Shown one piece after another: positions 9,449-21,790 of a stretch of 45,863 nucleotides of DNA. Each line of letters starts with the position of its first letter. Position 1 is the first letter of the stretch. The notes beneath the pieces were generated by a model that worked only from the letters and a program-made list of their open reading frames with translations, was not told the origin of the DNA and did no database searches. The stretch lies in NCBI GenBank assembly GCA_900660155.1, contig CABFPE010000405.1:643054-688916 (forward strand). Reading direction: 5' to 3'. Position numbers and translations under genes: made by a program. The DNA is from Hofstenia miamia. Taxonomy: Eukaryota; Xenacoelomorpha; Acoela; Hofsteniidae.

Positions 9449-11479
9449 TAGAGATTACGCCCAAAATTGCGGGATTGAATCCCGAGATTATTTTGCCATA
9501 ATCCCAAAAAATCCCGGGATTTTAATATTGGCAGTGTATTTAGAATAACACTTAAAATTTTAAATTTATGATATTTGAATTAAAATTTTGATTGCAGCTA
9601 AATTAACGCATTACTTAATGAAAATTAAATAGTCAACAAGAGAAAGAATCGGTTTTGGCTTTTTACTGCGTGTAGCAAGTACTTGAATACTTTACTCTAC
9701 TTAAAAGAACAATTTTGTTGGACTGTATTAATTTCTGTCAGTCCCGCACATTTCAAAATACCACCTATTCGGCCCAAGCCCCGGCACAAATTATTTTTCT
9801 ATTACGTCACTGATTGTATCTTTTGCCACATAGAGGCACATAAGCATACACTGTGAACTTAATTGGAAAATTTTCATAATGTATTGATCAATATGTGAAT
9901 AGTTTTCGTCTGACAACAATTCTAATTCAATCCTGTTTAAATTCAAATTGTATTGTTAACCTCAATACAATATACTTGTCATACAGAACCATAGGCCTGG
10001 AGCAGATGTGAGCCCTTCCTATAAATGATTGCATTTGGCTACCATATGGCATTGAATGTTAATTTTCACAAATATTACCAATGAAGACAAAAATTTTCTA
10101 AATTGTTTTAAATTTGTGCATTGATTAAACTTAAATTACTCAGAGATTTTTTAACTTTTTGTTGGTTTTTTCTTAAAATTGTTAAGGCTTTCATCTCACA
10201 AATGTAAATGAAGAACTGTCTCCTCTTTTTATAAATATAACTGCTTTTATTTTAATCCTTTGATTAGACTTTTATGAAAAATATACAAAAATGTTGCCAA
10301 ATATAGTATTGTAATTTTAAGTGAGATAATGTCGATTGTTTGCATAACTGACAACGATTTATCAATAATTTTCATCTCCAGATATTTCATTAATATCGAG
10401 GCATGAAAAAACCTAACTTATAATTTTGCACTGAATTCGATGATTGTAATTAGCCGTTTGCATGTAAACATACCTTAAGAAAGGGGAACCACAACAAGAG
10501 TATTTATCTTCTGCTACTCTTTTATCCAAAAATTTCAAAAATTAATTCTATATGAAGATGAAAATTTTTGTTTATTTTAATTTCTAGATGTATTTTTACA
10601 CGTTCTATAAAACTACTGGAATTTCACAAAAATATGTTGACAAGTTTTTACACAAATTTCATTTAAAATATTGTTAATTTTTTTTACTACAACAATTTAT
10701 GTAATGCTTTAAGTAAAAAAATGTTGATATTTAGTCATTATAGTAATAAAACCTTCTTTTGAAGCGACCTTCTGCTGAGTACTATGCCCTACGGCCAAGT
10801 TGTCATATATGTGACGTTTAATAAGTTCCTTCTACCGCCACCATTAATTTAGTAATATTAGTATTGCGACAGAAACAATTTCCATTTCTTATATATTCAA
10901 TTAATACAATTCTCTGCCAAGTTACATTAGCACAAAGTAAGTGGAATTGTCATAAATCTCTTTGCTTGTAGCAAACAAAATTTAGACTAGAAGTAAAATT
11001 ACACCAGCCACCAACACAACGCAGGGCTGATTAAATTAAAAGATGTTTTTGCAAAGCTTAAGTTTTAATGTGAAGCTTTTCTTATACTTCAAATACCAAT
11101 TAAAACATTAGGCCCAAGCCCGCCCCAACTTTAGGCCCAACCCAATTCCAAATGTGATTTCTGTAATGCATCACTCTTCAAACATGTAAATAGTATTTTA
11201 AACTAATGTATCATATTTGTCACATTACTCAAATATTGTAAATTACATAAACAGAGAACTGAAGTGTTAATAGGTTAACTTAATAATAGGAAATGTTTTA
11301 TTTTTTTGGACATAATTGTGGGGATTGTAAACGTACTAGTTTATGTAACCTCAAATATTTGAGTTATATATCATCGTACAAAGTGGATTACAATATTTTG
11401 TGAATCCCGAGATATAAGAATTTGAAAATTTCTGGATTTCAATCCCGGGATTTGAACATTTCCGGAATTTACATTCCTA
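9449..11479. mobile_element. probable decayed hAT-type element with CCCGGGATT subterminal repeats
   Basis: The left edge begins TAGAGATTACG and soon contains GCGGGATTGAATCCCG and AATCCCGGGATT. The right edge, read on the minus strand, begins TAGGAATGTAAATTCCGG and contains AAATCCCGGGATTGAAA. TAGG-ATGTAAA ends with nested CCCGGG repeats are familiar from hAT families. The flanks ACACTATT (9441-9448) and ATACTTTT (11480-11487) agree at six of eight bases, compatible with an old 8-bp target duplication. Inside, related blocks with GGCCCAAGCCC occur at 9772 and 11112. No transposase frame survives. Boundaries are tentative. Confidence 0.5.
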
Positions 11480-11487
11480 ATACTTTT

Positions 11488-13633
11488 GCTTCGTTCTATT
11501 TTAGTGTACATGTGTACTGTAGTTTTCCTCAATACAATAAAAAACTTTGTTTTCATAGAATGAAAAAGGGAACTTAAGATTTATTAATTAATTTGAAACA
11601 AGCATTTTCTGAATGAAGCGCATTATTTCACACTCTTTTCAACATAAACATATCTAAATTTACATGTACTGATGAAATAGAAACCTTATTTACTTTAATA
11701 AATATCTGGCGAGAAAAATATGAAAATATCATATATTTCAAATTATTATATAGAAACAAATTGATCTTCAATTTTCAATTCTTCTATACTAAATCCTTCA
11801 TAGGTTGAAAAAGTTTTGAGTAATTGTCCAACTGGTGATAGGTAAGTTCAATTGCTGTTTGTTTGAAAATTCCATTCTTTATAAATTAACCAAACCATTA
11901 CTTGTTGTATTCAATATGGATTTGGTTATTGGATATGAAATTGAAAAATACATGTTGTTTGAAACTGAATACAAGGTGGTTTTCCACTGATACTTGTTGA
12001 AGAACCACTTATAATTTTTCTCAGTCACTGATTTAAATAAATAGTTAATATTTTTAGAATCAGCAGCATAAATTTAGTCTAGAAACCTTAAAAAATATAG
12101 ATAACCATTAAAAGCCTAAAATTTATAACGAATTCTAAAATTATGTAAGAAATCGGTGATTTACTTCAATATAGATTTAAAGAGAATTTTCGGTAGCCAT
12201 GAATAAACCATCACTCATAATCGTATAGTTAAGGCGAATGAATCCGAACTTCTAGATAAGACTTGCTCTTAGTCTCACTGTAGCTAATGAACGTCCAAAA
12301 CAATATCACAAAATAGTCTACATTATTACAAGAACGTCTACATTATAAAATTTCATGATTATTATTATTATTTGAATAATTGAACATGCAACTGTCAAGA
12401 TTTGATTAAACACAACGCAACACATCATGATCATTGGTTTGCTGTGGCATATGGTTATTTCTGACAACGATATTTTATTAATTTTGTTACAAGAAAAACA
12501 ATTCATCTTTTAACTAGAGACTATAAGAATAAATTTTTTTGATGAATATAGCCTTCTATCAGTTTGATGTGCCGCGTTTAAAATCAATTTTTTCTATTGT
12601 TGATACTGGAGTAGCTTAGAAGATTAGAACAGCAGTCGAAATGCTGAATCTCCCTTTAATGTGATTGGCTGTATTATTAGTTGATAATTATTTGTTACTA
12701 TCAGTTATTACTTATGGTTTTTATTCAAGCTTATTTTTGTCGAATTATTGTAATTCGTAAGTTCCATTATGCTGAGGAACATAAAATAACTAAGGCAAAT
12801 AAAATTAAGAACAATTAAGGGCTAATTTTTTCAGTGAATGCATCTTTGCTCTTTGTACTTTAAGGCAAATATGCATTTTGCTAAATATATGAAATAAAAC
12901 GGACTTTGATATAAAAATAGTAAGATTTACAATTAAAAGACAAAACATGCACAAAAGTTAGTCAAAACCAGTAAAATGTGAAGATTAATTTGTTGCGAGA
13001 ATTTTTCATATAACTTACATTTCTTAAGACAAAATTTGGATTTGTTATGTATTAGAGGAAAAAATGTTGCCCTTAATGTACTCTTAAGTTTTATAGCTGG
13101 TAAATTGAGATAAAAACATATTCCTTAAAGATCATCGTTTTTTTCTCAATTTAGAATTTGTGGAATGAAGCGCAAAAACAACCCATATTCATAGCCAAAT
13201 GACTGTTTCACCAATGTAGCTTCATGGGGAATTTCATTTCACACAGATAATCAACAAAATTCAAAATTGTAAGAATGATGCTTTCTCTTTAGGATTTAAG
13301 GCAGACATTGTTCTTCATTTGTGTCTACGTATGAATTTGGTTTTAACAGTTTAGGCCTTTTACAAACAATCCAGTTTTATAAAATAGCACACACGTTTAG
13401 GGACACTATGCCAAAATGTTCTCTTAGCTGTGTAACAACTCTTGTTTCTGATTTTATATGGCATGTTGGGGTTGATTTAAAGTCATTCAGAATCGTATAT
13501 ATGTTTGTTTGAAACTGTATACATAAAGAAAAATGTCAGAACGTTTTGAAGGTGTGAAATTAAATTGGTGAATATTCAACTGTGATTGTTAAAAATGAAA
13601 TTTCTGAAAACATATAATGTGAATAACCATGAA
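11488..13633. other. AT-rich DNA without recognisable genes
   Basis: Short chance frames only (none above about 65 codons). No RNA genes or transposon ends recognised. Confidence 0.45.
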
Positions 13634-13681
13634 CAGTGCCGTACGCAGGGGGGACATGTTGGAATGTCCTCCCCGTCAGGT
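13634..13681 (+). mobile_element. isolated transposon-end-like sequence CAGTGCCGTACGCAGGGGGG
   Basis: The run starting at 13634 resembles the CAGTGGCGTA-GCAGGGGG type of inverted terminus seen in hAT elements of many animals. Directly inside, GGGGGGACAT and ATGTCCTCCCC form a small hairpin with a 6-base loop. No partner end or target duplication was found downstream, so it is an end fragment at best. Confidence 0.45.
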
Positions 13682-14840
13682 TTCCAAATTTGATTTTGAC
13701 TTGATATGAACAACCGAGTTAAAGATTATTGGCAAATTCAGCGAAAGGAGGTTGGTAGAGTCTAGAACAAGCTCAAAGTCTTGGTAACATTTCTGGTAAT
13801 TAAACATTGTAATAAACTAGACTGTGTAGATGCCAATATTTGAAATCCATTAGGATTACATAAATATAGTAAATTTTTAAAAATAAATACTAGTTAAAAA
13901 GTACTAGTAATATTTAAAAAAAATCTAACTTTCATTGCTTAGACATGCTTTCCCATTATTGCAGAATCATATCAATCTCTAATGAGTTTTCCTAAAAGAC
14001 TTGACTTTTGCAAATAAGATTGATTTGAATTAGCCTATTGTATTAAGCATTTCTTAGCATTTGGAAACAACCTCTTCAACATCCAATCAATTTCAAATTT
14101 TTGACATAATTGCAATTCTGTAATCTTTTTCAATTAGATTTACAACCTAAAAAATAAGTGATTTAAAAAAAATGAAAATTGTCAAGTGCAAAAATAACGC
14201 AGATTTTAAAATGTAATGAATGATTAATATTGTAGGGAAATTTCGTAACCTGAAAGTTGAAAATTACCAAATACTTCACAAAAATTATCAAAATGATTTC
14301 ATATCTATAAATAATATGTTAAGACATTTAGGTCCAGTTTCCTAGACAATGTTGGAATACCACCAATGTGAAACTTCTCAGAAATTGCCATAAGAAGCCA
14401 CTAGGGCTCCATTGTAATTCCTATACAAATTTATAGGATTCTTAAAGATTCTTGGTTTTATAGTACTGACTTTGTAAAGAAATGGAAAGAAAACTTAAAG
14501 ATTCCATAGGGAAGTCTGTAAGCACCTTTTTAATCCAAAGCGAATACTCATCATTTTGGCTACTGGATAAATTTATTGAAATTTTCAAAAACAAAAATCA
14601 GCAAAAAATTTTAGAGAATGGCGTATTAATTTAATTGGCTCAGAAATATTACATATTTTTAGCAAAATTAGATTTAGTCAAACCACACTAATGATGTCCA
14701 AAACTTCCTAATTATTAAAAATGTAAGTAATTGCTTGCCCTAAATTAACAAATCGAAAAAATCATTTAAAAGGCGTGAATTTTCTTTATTTGCAATCAGA
14801 CAACTAAAAAATATAATTTATCAAGCACAATTCCGATGAC
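13682..14840. other. unassigned AT-rich stretch
   Basis: No reading frame or repeat that I can support. It may be the interior of the element whose end is at 13634. Confidence 0.4.
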
Positions 14841-15000
14841 TTTACACCCATGGGTTGACATGGGTATGGGATTTTCATATCTGCACCAACCCACACCCAC
14901 TTTAGTTATGCCTGCAACCAACCAACACCCGCAACTATATTCAAATTTGTACCCAGGCGACCACCCGCAAAAGCGCTGTCATCAGAACATACTGTGGCAT
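14841..15000 (-). mobile_element. GC-richer fragment with GCGGGTG / ACCCA repeats, probable transposon subterminal region
   Basis: On the minus strand this patch is a series of short repeats such as GCGGGTGGT, GCGGGTGTTGG, GTGGGTGTGGG and CATGGGTA, in surrounding DNA of about 30% G+C. Strings of repeated GGGTG/CGGGT next to an end are typical of subterminal zones of hAT-like elements. No coding sequence and no clear terminal repeat or target duplication were found. Confidence 0.4.
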
Positions 15001-16489
15001 AATTAGCAAAAATAAATAAAGAAAAGAAAAAGAGAAAAACTTTTTAGTTATTTATACAGTATTAATCAATTATAAAATTTAAAAATTTAGTGATTAATTT
15101 AAAAAAGATCATATGTGTTGTCAGATTGCCTTTTGATAAATTGTAGAAGGCAAACATTGCTTGATAAAATTAAGTTTTACGTGGTGGTAAAATTCAGCAG
15201 AAATCCACGTTAACAATCCCTGACAATTAAAAACAGGTACATGTTAATTATAATATCAAATTAGTATAATCCAAACAATATTATTAATAAATATATCAAA
15301 GAAGCAATTACAGAAATAGTCACGAATAACAAGAAATAAAGCATTAAAAAAAATTGAACATGGATTCAAAATTCACTATCGGGGAATGCAAACAAAAAAT
15401 CTAATACATCAAATGAGAAAGATACAATTCATAAAAAAACTGAGAATTGTTTACAAGATTGATCAACTTAATGTAAACTTGGCCTTAAATCAACAACTAG
15501 TATGTCTAAAAATCCAATGTACTTTACAAGATTCAATGCACCTGTGGTGAGGATTTTATCAGATATTGTGGTCGGCAACTAAGCAGAAGAACAAAAGTAC
15601 ATGAAACTAATTCAACCATTTCAAAACACCTAAAAAATTGTGGATTAAGTTACAATGCAAAAATTCTACAGAATAATAATGCAAAATATCTTAAAATCAC
15701 TGAAAGCCTCCTAATTAGATCATTTCAACCAAGTCTAAATGCGAAAGAAGATTATATACATAACCTATTTTTACCAATAATTAAGACTTTGTGAAATAAA
15801 ATATTATTATAAAATCAAGTAAATTTAGAGGGCATTATTGGTAAAACTGACAATGACTTTTAGTCGAAATATATTTCAATGTTTTGTTAAAATTACATGT
15901 TAATTTGTTTGCATATAGCGAGTATAAATATTGTGCAAGAATTACTAGTGATTAATGATTTAATTACTTTGGAAATATTTTGTATCGATTTTGTTTGATT
16001 ATTAATTAGAATAGAAAACTAGTTGATGAAGTATATGAGTAGTTCTCAGAATTTCAAAGCCAATTACAGGACTCAGAAACATCTTATAAGTTCGAGCTGA
16101 TATTCTGCTTAAGAAAAAGGTGCGTTTAATTTTTTAATTTTACTGTTATAGCTTTCCTATTGTTACTTTCGAATTTATAAGCAAGGCACTTAAACGGCTG
16201 GACGGATACCTTTAAGTTAACTCTTAATTTTAAATCCAAATTCGTAGGAAATAAGAATTATTACACATACGATGTGTCTACAAACACCTAGTAATTTTTG
16301 TATTAAATGTACACTTTATCATTTGGACATCACTTTTCTGCTGTTCACATCAAATGTGTGCATGTATTTAGGATCATGTAGCTATCTAAATGCAAGGCTA
16401 TTTATATGTAAGTGTAATAATGAATATTGCCAGGTTACTTCCTTATTGTCAACAATAACAAAAAAATTGATGTTAAGAATTAGTAGAGT
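15001..16489. other. AT-rich DNA without recognisable genes
   Basis: Only chance frames. The longest, 16272-16496 plus, 74 codons, shows no domain pattern. Confidence 0.45.
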
Positions 16490-16880
16490 GAGGTAAGCAG
16501 CAATAGGGAACGCAACATTGCCAACTCACTGAGCGTCTTCCTTCAGCCATTATTTCATTCAATCGGTAACTGGTGATCATTACAATCCATTGACTCTTCC
16601 TCCTTTGCAAAGATTGAGCTTCGGGCCTCGGCCCTGTGAACTGTTTTCGAACTAAGTAAACTAGTGTAAGGTGCCACTCTCACATTTACGGTACAGTTGT
16701 AAAAAAGATGGATTAAAATGCATAAAGTTACGAGCTGATGAACAGTTAATCATTTTAGAATCGCGCCTGCTGGAGACGTAAGTAATGCATCTAAACTACC
16801 CAGGGAGAGAAAGATCAATAGATTAGTCTGATTCGGCCTGGTGTCGATTCTAGAATACCTGCACCCTGATTTTTCGTCTT
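16490..16880. other. GC-richer island of unknown nature with an inverted repeat
   Basis: The patch is clearly richer in G+C than its surroundings and contains TTCGGGCCTCGGCCC near 16620. It also has an inverted pair TTTTAGAATCGCGCC (about 16756) and GGTGTCGATTCTAGAA (about 16841) about 80 bases apart. The frames are all short. A SINE or transposon fragment is possible. I tested the TCGATTC box for a tRNA arm and the flanking stem does not pair, so I do not call a tRNA-derived head. Confidence 0.35.
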
Positions 16881-17985
16881 GTTATTCTTAAAAAAACCCA
16901 AACTTGATGAAAAAAGATTCAAAACCTAATATTCAACTAAAAAACTGCAAGCACAAAAATGTATATTTTGTCAAATTTGCTATGTAAGCAAACACTTGTT
17001 GACTTTTGGCAGCATCAGCATTTTGAAGGTTTCTGGAGAAGGGCTGCCCAGTGGTGTAATGAAGGAGGGCTCATGGGGTTGAGCCAATTGTTACAAATTT
17101 TTGTCACATGCAAGGATCAAAAGCTAAATTCAATTAGTAAACTGATATAAATAGTAAATTTTCATATTTTAAGGCAAGTCTATAAGCAATATTAACACCA
17201 AAAGGAGGTCTACATGCACGCAAAAATGGATGAGGCATTTCAACTTTCCTTAATTTTAAACTGACTTACTTAGCTTTAATAAGATTAACTGTTTATCCAC
17301 ATTTTCAAGCAAATTTCTCAAAATCTATTAGGAAATTTGGAAATAGTGAAAAATTATTGGTGAAGGTGATTGAAAAATTGAACCAATTTTACTATTTTTC
17401 CTTTAAAATGAGGTTCTTTGAAATAATTCTCTAAATACTTAATTTGCAGGTGCAGAAAGTCTAAAGCAAATGCGATCATCAACTACTTTAAATGTTTCTA
17501 TATAAATAGATGGGGAGGTTACAATTTTCCATCTTATAGTCCTTCTGAATTTTGGATACCTGTATTTTGTGAATTATATAAATACATTAAACATTGAGCA
17601 GAAAATTATTGGGCATTTTAAGACTCATAATGAAACTATAGTTTTGGCAAATATTTTAATGATTAGCCAAGAATTGGAGGGTATCCAGGAATTTCACGTT
17701 TTCGAGAAGTTAATCAGGCAAATACAGCATGTATTTCATTATAATGTAGCATCATCCAAAAAAAGGCAACTAAAGCTGAATAACGTCGAATGATTATCAA
17801 TTGAAATTAATTGTAAAAAATTTAGTTAATGAACTTTAGTTTATTTTTGTAAAATGCAACTAAGATTTAATATTGGTCAAAATAAGAAACTTGTTAGCCG
17901 ATCAAGAGGTAATTGACAAATTAAATTGTGCAAACTAACGCTTACGTATGAACAGCCATATTGGCAGACGAATCATTTGAATTTT
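16881..17985. other. unassigned stretch with one transposon-end-like motif
   Basis: Near 17049 the run CAGTGGTGTAATGAAGGAGG resembles a CpG-decayed hAT-style terminus (compare CAGTGCCGTACGCAGGGGGG at 13634). A frame open from 17506 to 17793 (plus) has a protein-like look but lacks an ATG start and any known motif, and a frame of that length is expected by chance in such AT-rich DNA. Confidence 0.35.
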
Positions 17986-18985
17986 NNNNNNNNNNNNNNN
18001 NNNNNNNNNNNNNNNNNNNNNNNNNNNNNNNNNNNNNNNNNNNNNNNNNNNNNNNNNNNNNNNNNNNNNNNNNNNNNNNNNNNNNNNNNNNNNNNNNNNN
18101 NNNNNNNNNNNNNNNNNNNNNNNNNNNNNNNNNNNNNNNNNNNNNNNNNNNNNNNNNNNNNNNNNNNNNNNNNNNNNNNNNNNNNNNNNNNNNNNNNNNN
18201 NNNNNNNNNNNNNNNNNNNNNNNNNNNNNNNNNNNNNNNNNNNNNNNNNNNNNNNNNNNNNNNNNNNNNNNNNNNNNNNNNNNNNNNNNNNNNNNNNNNN
18301 NNNNNNNNNNNNNNNNNNNNNNNNNNNNNNNNNNNNNNNNNNNNNNNNNNNNNNNNNNNNNNNNNNNNNNNNNNNNNNNNNNNNNNNNNNNNNNNNNNNN
18401 NNNNNNNNNNNNNNNNNNNNNNNNNNNNNNNNNNNNNNNNNNNNNNNNNNNNNNNNNNNNNNNNNNNNNNNNNNNNNNNNNNNNNNNNNNNNNNNNNNNN
18501 NNNNNNNNNNNNNNNNNNNNNNNNNNNNNNNNNNNNNNNNNNNNNNNNNNNNNNNNNNNNNNNNNNNNNNNNNNNNNNNNNNNNNNNNNNNNNNNNNNNN
18601 NNNNNNNNNNNNNNNNNNNNNNNNNNNNNNNNNNNNNNNNNNNNNNNNNNNNNNNNNNNNNNNNNNNNNNNNNNNNNNNNNNNNNNNNNNNNNNNNNNNN
18701 NNNNNNNNNNNNNNNNNNNNNNNNNNNNNNNNNNNNNNNNNNNNNNNNNNNNNNNNNNNNNNNNNNNNNNNNNNNNNNNNNNNNNNNNNNNNNNNNNNNN
18801 NNNNNNNNNNNNNNNNNNNNNNNNNNNNNNNNNNNNNNNNNNNNNNNNNNNNNNNNNNNNNNNNNNNNNNNNNNNNNNNNNNNNNNNNNNNNNNNNNNNN
18901 NNNNNNNNNNNNNNNNNNNNNNNNNNNNNNNNNNNNNNNNNNNNNNNNNNNNNNNNNNNNNNNNNNNNNNNNNNNNNNNNNNNNN
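17986..18985. other. assembly gap of exactly 1000 n
   Basis: A run of 1000 n bases. The round number suggests a placeholder for an unknown distance. Long reading frames crossing it are artefacts. Confidence 0.99.
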
Positions 18986-19115
18986 GACCTCACATGTAAT
19001 ACTATTAAATGTAGGTATAGGAAACTGCAAGTTTGTTATCTGTATAATTAAGCCGATAGTTTTACGGTAATGGCTATGTTAGTTATATTATTACATGCAG
19101 TTAGTGTCAATGCCC

Positions 19116-19519
19116 GGTTGCTTTATTAAATAAAAACAACAAACACTTTACAACTCTGAGCTTAAGTCAGTTACAACTTTACTTGAGTGCACACACCGAG
19201 CTAACGTAGGGCATACATAATTAATCCCAGTTGAGCTGAGATGGTGATGTGGACTCAACCATCGTTCCAGAAGAGGAGGAGCTGTGTTGTGGAGATCGGC
19301 TTCGGGCAGGAGCCCATGGAACAACCGAAGAGGAAACATCATACTGCCCAGTCACCTAAACAGTGATGGTTATTACCTAAATACTTAATTAACGTAACTA
19401 GTTAATAAGAAAGAGAAATTTGATGGATCAACAAATGGGTAACACCTCACCCGCAGTTTACTAAGCATCCCTTAGCAGTGATTAAACACGGCGTAACAAG
19501 CTAGGTGGAGGATGTTACA
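19116..19519 (-). repeat. LTR-like repeat, copy 1 (CpG-rich copy)
   Basis: On the minus strand this 404-bp unit begins TGTAACATCCTCCACCTAGC and ends near an AATAAA signal followed by GCAACC. It is alignable end to end with copies at 27298-27672 and 30943-31334. Shared blocks include the GAGCTAACGTAGGG and GGAGATCGGCTTCGGGCAGG regions. A TGTAA start and a polyadenylation-like signal fit a Gypsy-type long terminal repeat. Here it stands alone, so it may be a solo LTR, though I found no flanking target duplication. It retains about ten CpGs that the other copies have largely lost. Confidence 0.65.
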
Positions 19520-21159
19520 ATAAAATCCCACATTTTAAATGTTAGCTGCATATGTGGCAATCTCATATATCAAACAGATAAAAATTCCCAACAAATTGAA
19601 CAATCAATATACAATATTTCAAACAGAAAGAACTCATTAAAAACAAATGCACCTGCTCTGTATTTCATTGAAAGCCTTGTAAAAATAGTTGATATTGATT
19701 CACAATTGTGATGTTTTTAAACATGCCAAATTTTTTATGAATTTCAGTAGTGTCACATTTGATAATCTTTTGTAAACTATTTTCATTTTTTAGAGCTGCT
19801 CTTGTTCCTAATTTTATTATTCAGGGAGTACCTAGTCTCCTGTGAGTAGCTTACTCTTTGAAGCCCTTGGCTATAGATGATATAGCAAGTAAGCATTAAG
19901 TTGATAAATTCATAGATGTACAAAGAATGAGGCTAACACATGACAAAGCCAAAAAACCATTTCTGAGACTTAAGCATATATTATACTTAATAAATTTCAT
20001 TTATATTTTAAAAACATCAGTTTGAATTTTAAAAAATATGATTAAATACCTATGTGCATTACATGCAGTTAGAATTAATTATACAAAAAGATTTATTTGG
20101 TGAAAATACGCCTTTTGAAAGAGTTGATCCATTTGTTTAGCAACCTGCTGTATGTGAAAAATAAATAATTAATTGCTATGAAAAATGTATTGAAAAAAGC
20201 CTTTGCTCTTTCAAAAATCTATTTAATTTCTCAGTTTTCAGCATTTTTAAGTTTCTAAGAACTGAATCACTAAAGATATTTTTGGCAAATACTACAAAAT
20301 AGCCACAAAACAAGTTGAAATAACATAAAATTAAATTCTAAGCCTAAAGTTTTGTAGGCATTACCAGGTTTGCTGCAGGGCTTTAGATACACAACAATCT
20401 CTGTTCACACAGGTTTATAGCAATCCCACAAATGCTAACAATACTACTGAGAACATATTTACACTGCGAAACTTATATATGATTAATGATGCAACTCAAA
20501 ACAACATAATTGTAACTTACAGAAACAAAGAAGAAAATCATTTTAACTAGCCTGTCTTATCTGAACCCTAATGCCAAATGGCTTATCTCTGTAAGAAACC
20601 AATTGTTAAAATTTTGGCACTTCACAACTGAGGCTACCCTGTTCATTGATTACAATGGGACATGTGCTTGAAAAGCAGTGCTAACCTTCCAAAGATGCTG
20701 CCTGTGAAACATAAACTCAACATGCAATGTCATTTAGATTTGGAGTGTGTCCTTGTGGTGTTACCAGAAGACCAAGAGGTTCTTAGAGATGGTGTTGACA
20801 GAGAGATTTTGGTGGCTGCCAACGTCTTCACTACTGGTCATAGAAGATTTTTTTGGTAACTATGCAAAATTCAAACTGGTCATCAAAGAATGACACATGT
20901 GCATTCTTTCACTGGCTGTGCTAGTAAATCAATGCCATCAGACTGTGAAATATAAGTTTTTAGATTTCACATAGCATTCAGAAGTTACTCAAAATTGCTG
21001 TCTCTTTAACACTATCAGCACATAAATAGGCAAAACAAGAATTGACATGATAACAAAAACATGTTATTGGGATTTTTCTCCATAGCCAGCACAAGTTTGA
21101 CCATGAGTATGTTGTTATTAGAGTGTCAAGCAAAATTTAAATTATTCCTTTACTTAGAT
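19520..21159. other. CpG-poor DNA; one GC-richer patch of unknown origin (20640-20960)
   Basis: From here rightward CpG is rare. The patch at 20640-20960 has higher G+C and a 65-codon plus-strand frame (20662-20859) containing LPEDQEVLRDGVDREILVA. I do not recognise it, and the patch may instead be the decayed continuation of the minus-strand hAT gene just to the right. Nothing else was recognised. Confidence 0.35.
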
Positions 21160-21790
21160 ATTTTTTCAGATATTTTCACTGAAATGTGAAACATGCAGGG
21201 ATTTGTGGAATGCAAGTCCAACACACAAAAGTTCAACTGCTTTATTGGTTCTGAGATATATACCAGAAATGATAACTGCACTTCCTGCCATTGTTTGTCC
21301 ATAAATCAGTTGTCAATGATGATGCTTCTGATGCATAGTCTTGCCAAATTTCTTCATTAATTTTGCTATGTATTGCATTGTTTTTGACTTCAAAAGCACA
21401 GGCAATATTACTTCTGTCATTCAAGTTCTCTGCAAATTTGATATTCAGTTTCCTTGAACCAACCAGTGCCCCAAGGGTGATAAGTTCTTTCAGCATTTCT
21501 TGTTCAATTGAAGGAAATGACTTCATGCCATTCATGACATGATTGACAAAAATATATTTGAGCTCTGACTTCCCTTGGCCAGAAAGAGTAGAAGTAACAG
21601 CTGATTTTGAAATAATGTCAAAAATTGTTTGTATGGGTGTTTCAAATGGTTTCTTTGTGCACTTCCTAATATGTGCAATTATCTTTGATGTTCAGTACTT
21701 CCACCATGATCATTGCAAACTCTTAAAGTGGAAAAGCAGTGACTGCATGTATCCAACTGCTGGAGATTCTCATCTCTGTTTGTAGGCACA
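21160..21790 (-). pseudogene. BED-finger hAT transposase (Hermes/hobo/ZBED-like), N-terminal half, broken
   Basis: Read on the minus strand, 21750-21690 gives CSHCFSTLRVCNDHGGST, matching the CxxC and GGST-S-L-HL portion of a BED zinc finger. A frameshift follows, and then a frame runs from about 21680 to 21242. It carries FVNHVMNGMKSFPSIEQEM, corresponding to the hAT '-RPFS-VE---F' block, and later SSLTTDLWTNNGRKCSYHF, matching the TTD-WTS-----YL strand that carries the first catalytic Asp of the RNase H-like fold. After a stop at 21242 another frame yields HFSENI, like HTGENI. BED fingers bind the element's ends. The rest of the catalytic core is not recognisable, so it is a dead relic, and CpG loss suggests age. 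Confidence 0.75.

Noticed and set aside
16841..16870. TCGATTC box as a tRNA T-arm or tRNA-derived SINE promoter
   Set aside because: The five bases on either side of the presumed loop do not pair, and no D-arm/A-box lies at the right distance.
17506..17793. Open frame of about 96 codons before the gap
   Set aside because: No ATG start, no motif, and a handful of frames this long are expected by chance in the window.
17926..19070. Four long reading frames of 350 or more codons on both strands
   Set aside because: They exist only because the 1000 n bases contain no stop codons. The real sequence at their ends is a few codons.
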